From assembly GCF_003366055.1 (NCBI RefSeq), contig NZ_CP025544.1, forward strand, positions 413,278-477,277: a stretch of 64,000 bases of DNA. The letters are read 5' to 3'. A program made the position numbers and the translations under genes. Below are positions 1-8,960 of this stretch, piece by piece (position 1 is the first letter of the stretch; each line of letters begins with the position of its first letter). The notes under the pieces were generated by a model. The model did no database searches, was not told the DNA's origin, and worked only from the letters and a program-made list of their open reading frames with translations. Origin of the DNA: Candidatus Chromulinivorax destructor. GTDB lineage: Bacteria > Babelota > Babeliae > Babelales > Chromulinivoraceae.

Positions 1-1246
1 CTTTTATATCCCAATATCCATGCTGCATGTACAGTTGTTTAAGTGCATGAACTGCTTGAGAAAAAGTCTCTTTATCAAAAGAATTATTATGTAAATTTTT
101 AAAACAACTTAATTGCAACTGCTGTTGACTAAGTTGAAAATTATCCTTACATTCAACATGCCGAATCATGGCACGTTTACCTTCATGAATAATACAAAAA
201 ACTTTGCCTTTCTCTTCTTTTACGGAAAGATTGAGATCCCAAAATCCTTTTGATTTATACATGTTTTCTATTTCATCAGATAAAATAGCGCTTGGAAAAT
301 GCCACGAAGATTTTCCATACATCAAAAAATTTTCTAAAAAATTTTCTTGCGTAAAAAAATGATTTCCCCAAAATACAAACTCTTTTTTTTCATCAAATGA
401 AAAGGTAAAATTAAGATTAATTTGCCGATTTTGATAATCGATACTTTCTTCATAGCTCATCACGGCCTGACTAAAACCTTTTTTATCAAGATAGTGCTTA
501 AAATGGGCCATCGATTTTTCTACAACATTTTTTGTATATCGATGAGCATAAAATCGTTTTAAAAATATACGACCTAATTGCATCTTTATAAGATGAATTT
601 CTTTTTCATCAATTGCATCAACCGATTCAATTTCAAAACGACAGTCCCCTATTGAAAATTGAGGCCCTTTAGATAAATACAAATCACCTTTTACTGTTTT
701 AAGCAAAGGATCAAATACAAGCTCATCTTTGACAACGCAATTAAAAAAACCTTCTTGAAAAAACTTATCTTTTATTTTTTTTAAAGAATAATCATGTTTT
801 TTTCGGTCAAAAGATTCGCCTTCTTCCATAATATAACAGCTTCTATACTTTTCTTTGCCGATCATTGAACCATGCAACCGTAAGGATGCAAGCGTAAAAA
901 CACCCTCAAGCTTAAATATAAGTTTGAGTTCCTCAGGAATAAAAACGATTTCTATCTTTGAAAAAGCTTCTTTTTTCTTTAAGTAAAAAACTGTTTGCAC
1001 AAGATCGTGCAGAGTGATATGTGACATAGGAACAATGTCGATAAGATATAATAGTTCATCTTTATCAACTTGAAAATCAGCCTGAATATCAATCGATTGA
1101 ACAAAGATTTTTGAAGGCAAAACTCTTTCTAATTCAATACAATCAAAACTACAATCAACAGATATTTCTTCTGCGTGCAGTACTGGAAGCTGAAATAGAA
1201 ACAAAAACCAAAGACAATAAAAAGTAACTATTTTTTTTAAAGACAT
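1..1246 (-). CDS. BamA/TamA-like outer-membrane assembly protein, POTRA region (C-terminus outside window)
   Basis: The frame is open from an ATG at 1246 down to the window edge, so only the N-terminal ~415 residues are visible. It starts with a clear signal peptide (MSLKKIVTFY, a hydrophobic stretch, then LPVLHA). After it come about five consecutive ~75-residue units with the beta-alpha-alpha-beta-beta rhythm of POTRA domains, for example the unit starting FVFWGNHFFT and ending in a short Ile/Phe-rich strand. Tandem POTRA domains followed by a C-terminal 16-strand barrel define BamA and TamA (Omp85 family), which insert beta-barrel proteins into the outer membrane. The barrel would lie left of base 1, so BamA and TamA cannot be separated here. 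An Omp85 protein fits the several barrel-like proteins in the window. Confidence 0.75.
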   Translation of the reverse strand, partial: MSLKKIVTFYCLWFLFLFQLPVLHAEEISVDCSFDCIELERVLPSKIFVQSIDIQADFQVDKDELLYLIDIVPMSHITLHDLVQTVFYLKKKEAFSKIEIVFIPEELKLIFKLEGVFTLASLRLHGSMIGKEKYRSCYIMEEGESFDRKKHDYSLKKIKDKFFQEGFFNCVVKDELVFDPLLKTVKGDLYLSKGPQFSIGDCRFEIESVDAIDEKEIHLIKMQLGRIFLKRFYAHRYTKNVVEKSMAHFKHYLDKKGFSQAVMSYEESIDYQNRQINLNFTFSFDEKKEFVFWGNHFFTQENFLENFLMYGKSSWHFPSAILSDEIENMYKSKGFWDLNLSVKEEKGKVFCIIHEGKRAMIRHVECKDNFQLSQQQLQLSCFKNLHNNSFDKETFSQAVHALKQLYMQHGYWDIK

Positions 1247-1341
1247 GTATACGATAGACAAAAGATCTGGCTAGACCACAGACAATCTATGCTCTTCATC
1301 TAAAATCGTACCATATATATAAAATTTGTCTTTTAAAAAAA

Positions 1342-1620
1342 TTACTCAACTATGCGAAAAACTCCTCGATATGATCTATCTGTCGAACAAGTCTCTATCT
1401 TAATATTTTTTAATTGGATAGATTCTTTTCCTACATACATTGCATCAATAAAATCATCAACTTGCTCTTCTTGCCCACAAATAAAAAGCTGAATTGAATC
1501 TTTATGCATTTCTTGACCAATACCTTCTATTTTAAATAAAGCTGCTTGATCAGCAATAAAAGATTCAAGAATTTTTTGACCATCTTGAACTTCAAATAAC
1601 AATTTAACACACTTTTTCAT
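1342..1620 (-). CDS. Acylphosphatase-fold protein lacking the catalytic Arg and Asn
   Basis: A 92-residue soluble protein. Its second half (IQLFICGQEEQVDDFIDAM and the end YRGVFRIVE) follows the acylphosphatase pattern of a strand, a GPEE-like turn, a helix and a final F-x-I strand, and the length is typical of that family (~90 aa). Active acylphosphatases have an N-terminal GVGFR loop with the phosphate-binding Arg and a W-V-x-N Asn; here the matching segments read ILESFIA and QEMHKD, so both catalytic residues appear to be absent. A binding role rather than acyl-phosphate hydrolysis is therefore likely, but this is inference. It has good upstream purines (AAAGGAGT) before the ATG and sits alone between the POTRA gene and gltX. 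Confidence 0.55.
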   Translation of the reverse strand: MKKCVKLLFEVQDGQKILESFIADQAALFKIEGIGQEMHKDSIQLFICGQEEQVDDFIDAMYVGKESIQLKNIKIETCSTDRSYRGVFRIVE

Positions 1621-1785
1621 ACTAAACTCCTTTTGCTCTCCGTTTCTTATTGCATAAGACTGTATCAGAATCTAATTTTTATTGTCAAAAGTTTCTTAAT
1701 ATTATTTTTGCTGGACCAAAAATAATATCTCTATAAAATAAAATAATTAAGCTTAAAATTCTAAAATAAGAGTAAAGATCTCCTT

Positions 1786-3204
1786 ATGAATAAAAACAGA
1801 GTTCGCTTTGCGCCATCACCTACAGGCACTATGCATATTGGTAATGTGCGAACATCACTTTTAAACTATATATTCGCATTAAAAACTCATGGAACTTTTA
1901 TTCTTCGTATTGAAGACACTGATACTCAACGAAATGTTGACCCACAAGCTCAACAAATTATGCATCACCTTGCATGGCTTGGTATGTCATACCAAGAAGG
2001 TCCTATCATTGGCGGCCCATACGCACCATACTATCAATCTGAACGTCATGATATTTATCAAAAAAATTTAGAAATTCTACAAGCAACCAATTCAGTGTAT
2101 CGATGTTTTTGCACACAAGAAGAATTAGAAATTAAACGCAATCGCCAAATTGCGCTTAAAAATCCACCTCGTTATGACCGCACCTGCACAAAATTATCAG
2201 CAGCTGATATACAAAAAAAACTTGATGCAGCAGTTCCATTTGTGTGGCGTATGAAAGTTGATGAAACAAAAACAATTCAATTTCAAGACCTTGGTTGTGG
2301 CACCTTAACATTTGATCTTAAGAATTTTTCTGACTTTGCTTTAACTCGTGCTGACGGAACCTTCACTTTTATGTTTGCAAACTGTATTGATGACATAGAA
2401 ATGAAAATAACTCATATTTTACGAGGACAAGATCACCAAACAAATAGCGTTGGTCAAATTGCAATTATGCTTGCAATGGGACATCCAATTCCAGTTTTTT
2501 GGCATTTACCTATTTTATTTAACGTAACTGGTAAAAAATTATCAAAAAGAGACCAAGGTTTTTCTTTAGAAGATCTCAAAAATGAAGGCTTTTTACCTCA
2601 AGCAATTGTTAACTACTTAGGTATTATTGGCGCTTCGTTTGAACAAGAAATTTTATCAATGGAGCAATTAGCAGATGCTTATAATTTTGATAACATGCAT
2701 ACCTCAAATCAGATTAAATATGATATTGAGAAATTACGCTGGGTTAATCACAAATGGATAGCTCGCACAGCACTTGCAGATCTTGTACAGCTATGCAAAC
2801 CTTTCTTAGCTAAAAAATATGATATTTCAACTATGTCAGATGAAAAATTATCAATCTTAATTCAATCGGTGCAAACTGATATTATTATTTTAGAAGATAT
2901 TACAACACTTCTTGGATTTTATTTTACACCTCCAGTCGTTACTCCAGAACAAATGAATAACGCAATAGTTGATCTTGCTACACAAGCTAAACTTCAAATT
3001 ATTTTTAATGATCTCAAGAACAGCATCACATTTGAGGCATTTTTAAATACAGCAAAACAACAAGCTCAAGCTGAACAAATCGCTATGAAAGATTTCTTTT
3101 CTTTTGTTCGATTAAAAATCACGGGAAGTCCAAAAGGTCTTGGTATTGCTGAACTTGAAAAATGTTTAGGCTTTGAAGAAATCAAAAAAAGAATTTGTTC
3201 ATAA
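1786..3204 (+). CDS. gltX: Glutamyl-tRNA synthetase
   Basis: A 472-residue class I aminoacyl-tRNA synthetase that charges tRNA-Glu with glutamate. The N-terminus has the RFAPSPTGTMHIGN signature (HIGH motif) and the KMSKS-like loop is KLSKRDQ about residue 255. The RIEDTDTQR segment, typical of GluRS substrate binding, is also present, and the length matches bacterial GluRS (~470 aa). The family includes discriminating and non-discriminating forms (the latter also charging tRNA-Gln for GatCAB); the sequence alone does not tell me which this is. It is monocistronic, followed by a strong hairpin terminator at 3229-3274. Confidence 0.95.
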   Translation: MNKNRVRFAPSPTGTMHIGNVRTSLLNYIFALKTHGTFILRIEDTDTQRNVDPQAQQIMHHLAWLGMSYQEGPIIGGPYAPYYQSERHDIYQKNLEILQATNSVYRCFCTQEELEIKRNRQIALKNPPRYDRTCTKLSAADIQKKLDAAVPFVWRMKVDETKTIQFQDLGCGTLTFDLKNFSDFALTRADGTFTFMFANCIDDIEMKITHILRGQDHQTNSVGQIAIMLAMGHPIPVFWHLPILFNVTGKKLSKRDQGFSLEDLKNEGFLPQAIVNYLGIIGASFEQEILSMEQLADAYNFDNMHTSNQIKYDIEKLRWVNHKWIARTALADLVQLCKPFLAKKYDISTMSDEKLSILIQSVQTDIIILEDITTLLGFYFTPPVVTPEQMNNAIVDLATQAKLQIIFNDLKNSITFEAFLNTAKQQAQAEQIAMKDFFSFVRLKITGSPKGLGIAELEKCLGFEEIKKRICS

Positions 3205-3228
3205 CACATAAGTAATTCACCCAGAAAA

Positions 3229-3274
3229 TAAAAGTTCGCATTGTTTTAAAATAAAAGACAATGTGAACTTTTTA
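3229..3274 (+). terminator. Rho-independent terminator of gltX
   Basis: Inverted repeat AAAAGTTCGCATTGT / ACAATGTGAACTTTTT with an A-rich loop and a T run on the right arm, 25 bases after the gltX stop codon. Confidence 0.75.
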
Positions 3275-3330
3275 TGATATACTGTATATAACTATTATAA
3301 AAAAATAAGAATACAGGGGGTAAAAATCTT

Positions 3331-3690
3331 ATGAAAAATAATATAAAAACAACTTCAATTATTCTATCTGTTTTGTTTATGTGCTCATACAATTCAAAGC
3401 TGTTGAGTAGTGAAAAAAACACATCAGAGCAAAAATCAGATGATAACCGTTTAACTCCGTTGCATGTTGCAACAACAGAAAATCAAGTTAACGCAGTTCT
3501 TAATAATTATCCTGAATATTTAAATGCTCCAGATCGTAATGGTTTAACACCAATACAATATATGATAAAAAATGGTAACATTTCAGCCGCTATAGCAATT
3601 AAAGAACGCGGTGCAAATATGAACCGCCAAGATCAAATTACATATATTAATATGTTAAAAAAAGAATGTATTTATAAAACACGTAAATAA
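3331..3690 (+). CDS. Small secreted ankyrin-repeat protein
   Basis: A 119-residue protein with an N-terminal signal peptide (MKNNIKTTSIILSVLFMCSYNSKLLSS). The mature part holds about two ankyrin-type repeats: NRLTPLHVATTENQ with its second helix, then DRNGLTPIQYMIKNG with a helix ending in ERGANMNRQD. Ankyrin repeats are protein-binding scaffolds, and in host-associated bacteria secreted ankyrin proteins are frequent effector candidates. Two repeats are few for a free-standing fold, so this may be a remnant or a minimal binder. The ATG follows a strong Shine-Dalgarno AGGGGG with good spacing. It is flanked by terminators on both sides, so it is probably its own transcription unit. Confidence 0.65.
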   Translation: MKNNIKTTSIILSVLFMCSYNSKLLSSEKNTSEQKSDDNRLTPLHVATTENQVNAVLNNYPEYLNAPDRNGLTPIQYMIKNGNISAAIAIKERGANMNRQDQITYINMLKKECIYKTRK

Positions 3691-3712
3691 ATTTCATTAT
3701 AAAAACAAAAAC

Positions 3713-3750
3713 AAAACGAGCAAGTTTATCTCATTAAACTTGCTCGTTTT
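3713..3750. terminator. Bidirectional terminator between convergent genes
   Basis: Perfect 16-bp stem AAAACGAGCAAGTTTA / TAAACTTGCTCGTTTT with a 6-base loop and A/T runs on both sides. It serves the ankyrin gene and the opposite-strand gene ending at 3734, whose last codons lie inside the stem. Confidence 0.85.
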
Positions 3751-3988
3751 CATCTAAAAGACGATTTGGTAAAAATTGAAGTTGAGAAACTATGCCATGT
3801 TTTTCAAAAGTTGCCATGATAGAAACAAAAACATCTTGTAAATCAGGTGCTACAAAAAACTCAAAAATACTCTGCTCTTTGTCATAGCATCGATCAAATA
3901 CAAGATACTCTGAATACCGCAATGTGGACGTCACAATCCAACATAATTCTTTTTCTATTTTCGCTCGATAATAAAGACAATATTTCAT
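3734..3988 (-). CDS. Conserved-looking small protein of unknown function (84 aa)
   Basis: An 84-residue soluble protein (MKYCLYYRAKIEKELCW...LPNRLLDENEQV) with no signal peptide or membrane segment. The alternation of short strands and one helix suggests a small alpha/beta fold, and the C-terminal QLQFLPNRL looks like a conserved motif. I do not recognise the family. It is convergent with the small ankyrin gene, and the shared terminator overlaps its last codons. Confidence 0.55.
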   Translation of the reverse strand: MKYCLYYRAKIEKELCWIVTSTLRYSEYLVFDRCYDKEQSIFEFFVAPDLQDVFVSIMATFEKHGIVSQLQFLPNRLLDENEQV

Positions 3989-4103
3989 GAATTGTACTTT
4001 TTCAAAAATTCGTTATATTAAACTAAGATTTTCTCTTGTATAGAATAACAAAAAATAGATTTTTATTCTATTTTAAAACACCCTGATACGTTTAAGGAAT
4101 CAA

Positions 4104-5309
4104 TTGTCACTAGAAAAATCAAATAAAATAGGCGTTGGAACAGCAACAATTATTGGTATGAACGCTATGATTGGTGCAGGTATTTTTGGCATTACCTCAT
4201 TGTTAGCATCAAAAGTTGGTGCTGCTGGCATTTTAACCTATTTATTTGCATTTTTTGCCGTTTGGTTTATAGCCCAGTCCATTGCTCGTGCAGCTTATTT
4301 ATGGCCAGAGCAAGGATCTTTTTATACCTATACACGTCAATGGGGTGGCCACACCATGGGACTGATTGCAGCAAGTGCATACCTTTTAGGATTTTTATTT
4401 GCCATGACGCTGCTATGCAGAATTATAGGTGAATATCTCCATAATCTTATTCCATCTGTATCAGCAGAAGTTTTAGGTACGATTACGTTAACAGTACTTA
4501 TTGGATTAAATATGATGGGTGCAGTCTTATCACAAATTGGACAATATATTTTAATTGCGTGCACCCTTTTTCCATTGATTGCAACAACATTTTTATGTTT
4601 CACCAAAATGAGTCCAGTCAACTTAAACCCTTTTATGCCGTATGGTATTATCAGTGTTATTGAAGGTACTCGCGTAGCAATTTTTGGTTTATTTGGTTTT
4701 GAATCAGTCACTGCACTTTTTAACATCGTTGAAAAACCAGAAAAAAATGTGCCAAAAGCATTATTATATGCTCTGTGCATTGTTGGCATTATCTACTTCT
4801 TTTTCATATCTTCTATTATTTTAGCTGTTCCTTTAACCGTTTTCACGTCAAATCCAGATGCAACAATTCCACAAGCTCTTCAATTTTTATTTCCCGACTA
4901 TACTTTCATAGTTCACCTTATTAATTTTGCTATTATTTCAGCAATGCTTGGAACGGTTCATTCTATGATTTGGGCTGGTAGTGAACTATTATTATCATTT
5001 TGCACAATTACTCGATCACCTCGTTTGCAAAAACTGGTAAAAAATGGAACAATTACACAAAAAACAACCGTATTAGCTTGCGGCCTGATCATATTTATAT
5101 GCTTTAAAAATATTCATAATAAAGATCTCTTTTTTACATTAACTGACATTGGATTAATTTTTCCTTATATTACAACGATGATTGCTCTTTTATTTCAGCA
5201 AGCTGAATGGAAATCTGGACAAAATATTAAAACTATACTTGGCTTAACAACAGCATGTATTATTTTTGGGATATCGATACACAAACTTATTGAACCAATG
5301 ATTCTTTAG
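4104..5309 (+). CDS. APC-superfamily amino acid permease
   Basis: A 401-residue integral membrane protein with 11-12 hydrophobic segments. The first membrane segment carries the unwound-helix motif of APC transporters (GMNAMIGAGIFGI), and GFESVTALFNIVEKPEKNVPKAL matches the conserved TM6 region of this superfamily (F-G-F-E, then a loop with N-P-x-K-N-x-P-K-A). Members exchange or import amino acids or amines with protons; the substrate is not predictable here. The start is TTG with TAAGGA seven bases upstream. It is slightly shorter than typical 430-480-aa members because C-terminal loops are short. An importer fits an organism that takes amino acids from a host. Confidence 0.85.
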   Translation: MSLEKSNKIGVGTATIIGMNAMIGAGIFGITSLLASKVGAAGILTYLFAFFAVWFIAQSIARAAYLWPEQGSFYTYTRQWGGHTMGLIAASAYLLGFLFAMTLLCRIIGEYLHNLIPSVSAEVLGTITLTVLIGLNMMGAVLSQIGQYILIACTLFPLIATTFLCFTKMSPVNLNPFMPYGIISVIEGTRVAIFGLFGFESVTALFNIVEKPEKNVPKALLYALCIVGIIYFFFISSIILAVPLTVFTSNPDATIPQALQFLFPDYTFIVHLINFAIISAMLGTVHSMIWAGSELLLSFCTITRSPRLQKLVKNGTITQKTTVLACGLIIFICFKNIHNKDLFFTLTDIGLIFPYITTMIALLFQQAEWKSGQNIKTILGLTTACIIFGISIHKLIEPMIL

Positions 5310-5378
5310 ACATATAAGAAATGATAATAAGGGCATGTATAAACAACAATGCTCCTTTGTAGAAAAAGGAAGAGAATA

Positions 5379-7049
5379 ATGATATTTAAAAGCAAAAAGC
5401 TTCTCTACAGTGCGCTCTTTTTGTGCCTGCCATCAATTTTATCTGCTGATCTCAGTAGTTTGCAATCATGGGATCCATATCCTATATTTAACGCTGCTAA
5501 CTTAAATATGCCACCCGATACTCAATTTGTTACGTTAGTTAAACGACAAATTATTGATAATACCCCAGGCAAACGTCGTAAAATTGGTATCAACTTCTCT
5601 CCATATATTCAACGTGCTATAAAAGCTCAGGGTACCAAACCAAATCAATTTTTTGGTGACTATTCAACAGGAATTGATGAATCAGGCAATCCTATTGCAA
5701 AACAACCTGGTACAGAAATGTCAGATTATCAAGGTACGCCCTTTCCTCTTGGCCTTCTTTTAGGACCTGATGAAAACGGTAATAGCATTTGGGAAAATAA
5801 TCTTGATACTGGTATAACACTAGACATTACAACAGGTACAGTTGGAGCAACAAGTTTACCTTTAAATTTACAAAATGCTGTTTTAAACCTCAATGGACTT
5901 GGCACCGATCAAACAGCTGGTGATGCAATTATTTTTAACAGAGCAACAAATGATACTTTTACATCTCCAAGCATACTGTCCCAATCAGTGCTTGACCAAG
6001 ATCCAATTCTTTTTGGTGCAATATCAATCCCACTTATTTATCAAAAAACTGGTTTACGCTTTGAAGCTAACTTTGATATTTCTGACAACTTTGGAGTCAT
6101 TGTTAAAGGTGGTATCTGTCAAATATCACAAACAGCAGGAAATCCAATTACACTTTCAACAGTAACTCCTCCAACAATTACTTCATCAGGTTCAATTACA
6201 ACTCAAGAAACTATTTATAGTCTATTAAATACAGTTTCTAACGATGCAGCTCAAGGCCAAATTCCACTTCCATTAGCTCAATCAACATTTAATAATTGGA
6301 TCACCAATAATACTGATGACCTTCTCTCTGCTAACGGTGGTGCTGATTACGATATTTCAAGCTTTACAGCCGCTGGCGTTGAAGATTTACGCTTGTCATT
6401 TTTCGCTCGTCATACGTTTGCTATGGTTCCAAAAGAAGATGAAGAAAAATATGCTTCTATGCTTATTACTCCATACGGTGAAATTGGCTGCACGGTTCCA
6501 TTATCAAGTCACAGAAATTATTCTGAAGTATACTCATTACCTTTTGGAAACAATGGGCATTTTTCAGCTGGTGGTACTATTGGGATTACATTTGATTTTG
6601 TTGACAGTATTGAAATTGGATTTGAAGGCGGTGCTACCTTATTTGCATCACAAGATATTTACGCAATGCCATGCCCTAACCATGAACTCCAACGTGTTTT
6701 ATATCCATACCGTAGAGATTTTAACGTTGCTCCTGGTTTCAACTGGCATTTTGGAGCAAATATGAACGCAATCGAATTTATTAAAAATATTAGCTTTCTA
6801 TTCAAATATAACTATATTCAACATTCACGTGATGTGCTGACGCCACTTGCAGGATCAGTAGGAAATCAATATTTTATCCCAAACATGCTCGAAGACCTTT
6901 CTCCATGGTCTTCACAAATGTTTACAGCAGCTCTTGATTTTAAACTACAACCTGGGATATATTTAAGTGTCGCTTGGCAAGGAGCACTATCTCAATCGAA
7001 TGCTTATTGCTCTAATACCATATTAGGAAGTTTAAACTTCTTGTTTTAA
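5379..7049 (+). CDS. Predicted outer-membrane beta-barrel-like protein
   Basis: About 556 residues. I place the start at the ATG at 5379 because AAAAGGAAGAG lies just upstream and the protein then begins with a standard signal peptide (MIFKSKKLLYSALFLCLPSILSA); an in-frame ATG at 5349 adds ten charged residues. The C-terminal two thirds alternate polar and hydrophobic residues, are rich in aromatic/Gly strands and end in Phe (GSLNFLF), as outer-membrane barrel proteins do. It resembles the product of 58796-60460: both contain a GNNGH segment between barrel-like strands, similar proportions and a C-terminal aromatic strand. I do not recognise a named family; a porin-like or channel role is inference. 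Confidence 0.6.
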   Translation: MIFKSKKLLYSALFLCLPSILSADLSSLQSWDPYPIFNAANLNMPPDTQFVTLVKRQIIDNTPGKRRKIGINFSPYIQRAIKAQGTKPNQFFGDYSTGIDESGNPIAKQPGTEMSDYQGTPFPLGLLLGPDENGNSIWENNLDTGITLDITTGTVGATSLPLNLQNAVLNLNGLGTDQTAGDAIIFNRATNDTFTSPSILSQSVLDQDPILFGAISIPLIYQKTGLRFEANFDISDNFGVIVKGGICQISQTAGNPITLSTVTPPTITSSGSITTQETIYSLLNTVSNDAAQGQIPLPLAQSTFNNWITNNTDDLLSANGGADYDISSFTAAGVEDLRLSFFARHTFAMVPKEDEEKYASMLITPYGEIGCTVPLSSHRNYSEVYSLPFGNNGHFSAGGTIGITFDFVDSIEIGFEGGATLFASQDIYAMPCPNHELQRVLYPYRRDFNVAPGFNWHFGANMNAIEFIKNISFLFKYNYIQHSRDVLTPLAGSVGNQYFIPNMLEDLSPWSSQMFTAALDFKLQPGIYLSVAWQGALSQSNAYCSNTILGSLNFLF

Positions 7050-7140
7050 TGCAATCTAGACATTTGATTGAAAAATGCGTAAAATTAAAAAGATATTATA
7101 GATAATTGTTATTAATTTTTTCAAAGGTGGTTGATTTAAC

Positions 7141-7365
7141 ATGTCGAAAAAACAAGCAAACGTTAAAGTTTTCGTCACAGCAAATGTGGACAAAGCTCTT
7201 CGTCAATTAAAAAAGAAAATTGAACGTGAAGGTATTGTAAGGGACATGAAACGTGTTGTTTACTTCGAATCACCAACTCAAAAAAAGAGAAAACGTCTTA
7301 TTCGCGCTATTAAACAAAATCTCATGAGATTAGCTACTCGTGGCGAACTTTATACTAAGCAATAA
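7141..7365 (+). CDS. rpsU: 30S ribosomal protein bS21
   Basis: A 74-residue very basic protein with the S21 features: ALRQLKKKIEREGIVRDMKR in the first half and a Lys/Arg-rich PTQKKRKR tail helix. S21 binds the small-subunit platform near the anti-Shine-Dalgarno helix and helps initiation. A strong AAAGGTGG precedes the ATG. Its stop codon overlaps the rbfA start (TAATG), so the two are translationally coupled. Confidence 0.92.
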   Translation: MSKKQANVKVFVTANVDKALRQLKKKIEREGIVRDMKRVVYFESPTQKKRKRLIRAIKQNLMRLATRGELYTKQ

Positions 7366-7754
7366 TGATTAATTCTTCTGCAGTTTCAGAAATCAAACGA
7401 GCTCAAAAAGAGTCTCAACTATTACGTGAAATATCTTCGATGTTTCATACCGTAGCTATGGATGATAATCGTCTATCAGGTTTATTCGTAAATCGTGTAG
7501 AACTGTCTTCGGACAAAGGTTGGTGCACGATTTACTTTTATACAAATGAAGGTTATGAAAAATATGCTGAACAGCTTGAAGTTTTGAAGCTTTATAAGCC
7601 TTCAATGCGTAAAAGCTTGTCATCAGAAATTAAAGCTCGTTATGTTCCTAATCTTAAATTTGAATATGATTCAAAGTTTGAAAAGCAACAACGACTTGAA
7701 TTAGCGATGGCTTTAGCAGCTCAAGACGTTAGAAAACATCAGGATGGTGGTTGA
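7365..7754 (+). CDS. rbfA: Ribosome-binding factor A
   Basis: A 129-residue KH-type protein. N-terminal REISSMFHTVAMDDNRLSGLFVNRVELS and the conserved C-terminal RYVPNLKFEYDSKFEKQQRL match RbfA, a 30S maturation factor acting on the 16S rRNA 5' end/helix 1 region. The length is normal (~120-130). It starts on the overlapping TAATG of rpsU and ends overlapping the TTG start of the prepilin peptidase gene, making a tight ribosome-biogenesis/secretion operon. Confidence 0.85.
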   Translation: MINSSAVSEIKRAQKESQLLREISSMFHTVAMDDNRLSGLFVNRVELSSDKGWCTIYFYTNEGYEKYAEQLEVLKLYKPSMRKSLSSEIKARYVPNLKFEYDSKFEKQQRLELAMALAAQDVRKHQDGG

Positions 7755-8494
7755 TACTATCCATCCTGATGTTTCTTGCCTGGGGTTCATATCTTAATTC
7801 ATTAGGATACCGATTACTTCATCTTAACTCATTCTTTCAGCGCAGATCTTTTTGCCCTTCGTGCAAAAAGATTATTGCCTGGTACGATAATCTACCTATC
7901 GTATCTTGGTTTAATTTACGTGGTCAATGTAGATCATGCAAACAACCAATTTCTTGGTTGTACCCTTTCATAGAAATTATATCAACATTGCTCTTTGCTC
8001 TATTATATAATTATACTGAGGCTCACTACTTTCCAGCCTATTTTATATTTTTTTCAGCACTTATCGTAACTATACGAACTGACCTTGATCAGATGCTTAT
8101 ATCACGTTATGTCACCCTCTATCTTGTACCAATTGCGTATCTTGCAACAGTGTATAATCAATTACCATTGTCATGTTCTATGGCAATTATTGGATCTCTT
8201 TTTGGATATTTTTTATTATGGTGTGCAAAGACAATAAGCAAAGCTTTATTAGGGCAAGATGGCATGGGTCAAGGCGACCTAGAACTACTTGCAATGATTG
8301 GAGCCTTTACCGGTCCACTTGGATGTTGGGTTGCTCTTACCATTGGTTCATTTCTTGGCACAATTATCACACTTATAATTATGGCAATACGACAACAACG
8401 TATTGTAAAGATTCCTTTTGGCCCTTACTTAGCAGCAGGTGCAATATTTTTTGTTCTCTTGCAACCTGCATGCATTTCTTATTTTTCGATCTAA
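7751..8494 (+). CDS. pilD: Type IV prepilin peptidase (A24 family)
   Basis: A 247-residue polytopic membrane aspartic peptidase that cleaves, and usually N-methylates, type IV prepilins and pseudopilins at the inner membrane. Visible are the N-terminal zinc ribbon (CPSCKK ... CRSCKQ), the first catalytic Asp in IRTDLDQM and the second in the hallmark GMGQGDLELL; about eight hydrophobic segments follow the usual order. The start is the TTG at 7751, which overlaps the rbfA stop (TTGA). No pilin genes are in this window, so the substrates must be encoded elsewhere. Confidence 0.88.
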   Translation: MILSILMFLAWGSYLNSLGYRLLHLNSFFQRRSFCPSCKKIIAWYDNLPIVSWFNLRGQCRSCKQPISWLYPFIEIISTLLFALLYNYTEAHYFPAYFIFFSALIVTIRTDLDQMLISRYVTLYLVPIAYLATVYNQLPLSCSMAIIGSLFGYFLLWCAKTISKALLGQDGMGQGDLELLAMIGAFTGPLGCWVALTIGSFLGTIITLIIMAIRQQRIVKIPFGPYLAAGAIFFVLLQPACISYFSI

Positions 8495-8527
8495 ATTTTA
8501 ATTTTTGACGAGAAAAGAAAGATAGCT

Positions 8528-8546
8528 ATACTTGTCTGACAAGTAT
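8528..8546. promoter_or_regulatory. Perfect 19-bp palindrome, possible operator
   Basis: ATACTTGTC-T-GACAAGTAT is a perfect inverted repeat around a single central base, 57 bases upstream of the small secreted-protein gene at 8603. No T run follows, so a terminator for the preceding gene is less likely. It has the size and symmetry of a dimeric repressor site; the regulator is unknown. Confidence 0.4.
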
Positions 8547-8602
8547 GATTGACAGAAAGCTTTCATCAAAAAATATATTAATTTATTTTCTAAGGTCTGA
8601 GT

Positions 8603-8935
8603 ATGAAATTCAATACAACAATTTCTTTTTGTGCATTACTTTTAACATCAAGTATCATGTCTGCAGGCCCAATGAACAAATTCGTTACAGCAGGTCTAGC
8701 TGCATTCATTCATCAAAACATTATGACCAAGCAAGATCTTACAAAAATACCTACAATCACGCAAGAAGATGTTACTGAATATTACAATAAATTTACGACA
8801 ACAATACTACATACTAAAAAATCTTTAGAACCAATCTTTGCAGGAATGCAACAAGCTATCAATGATGCTATTGCTGAAGTAGAAGCAAATAAGAAGAAAG
8901 AATTAGAAGAAGAAGCTAAAAGATCAAAGAAATAA
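8603..8935 (+). CDS. Small secreted protein with charged C-terminal helix
   Basis: A 110-residue protein with a signal peptide (MKFNTTISFCALLLTSSIMSA). The mature part is predicted mostly helical and ends in a strongly charged segment (AEVEANKKKELEEEAKRSKK). No recognisable domain. It follows a TAAGGTCTGAG that can act as a ribosome site, and its upstream region carries the palindrome at 8528-8546. Function unknown; a periplasmic or host-directed helical protein is all that can be said. Confidence 0.6.
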   Translation: MKFNTTISFCALLLTSSIMSAGPMNKFVTAGLAAFIHQNIMTKQDLTKIPTITQEDVTEYYNKFTTTILHTKKSLEPIFAGMQQAINDAIAEVEANKKKELEEEAKRSKK

Positions 8936-8960
8936 CTTTGATTTTTATAACTTAATTAAG

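Noticed and set aside
4337..4789. 150-aa antisense frame inside the APC permease gene
   Set aside because: Shadow of a hydrophobic gene; product is low quality and lacks a ribosome site.
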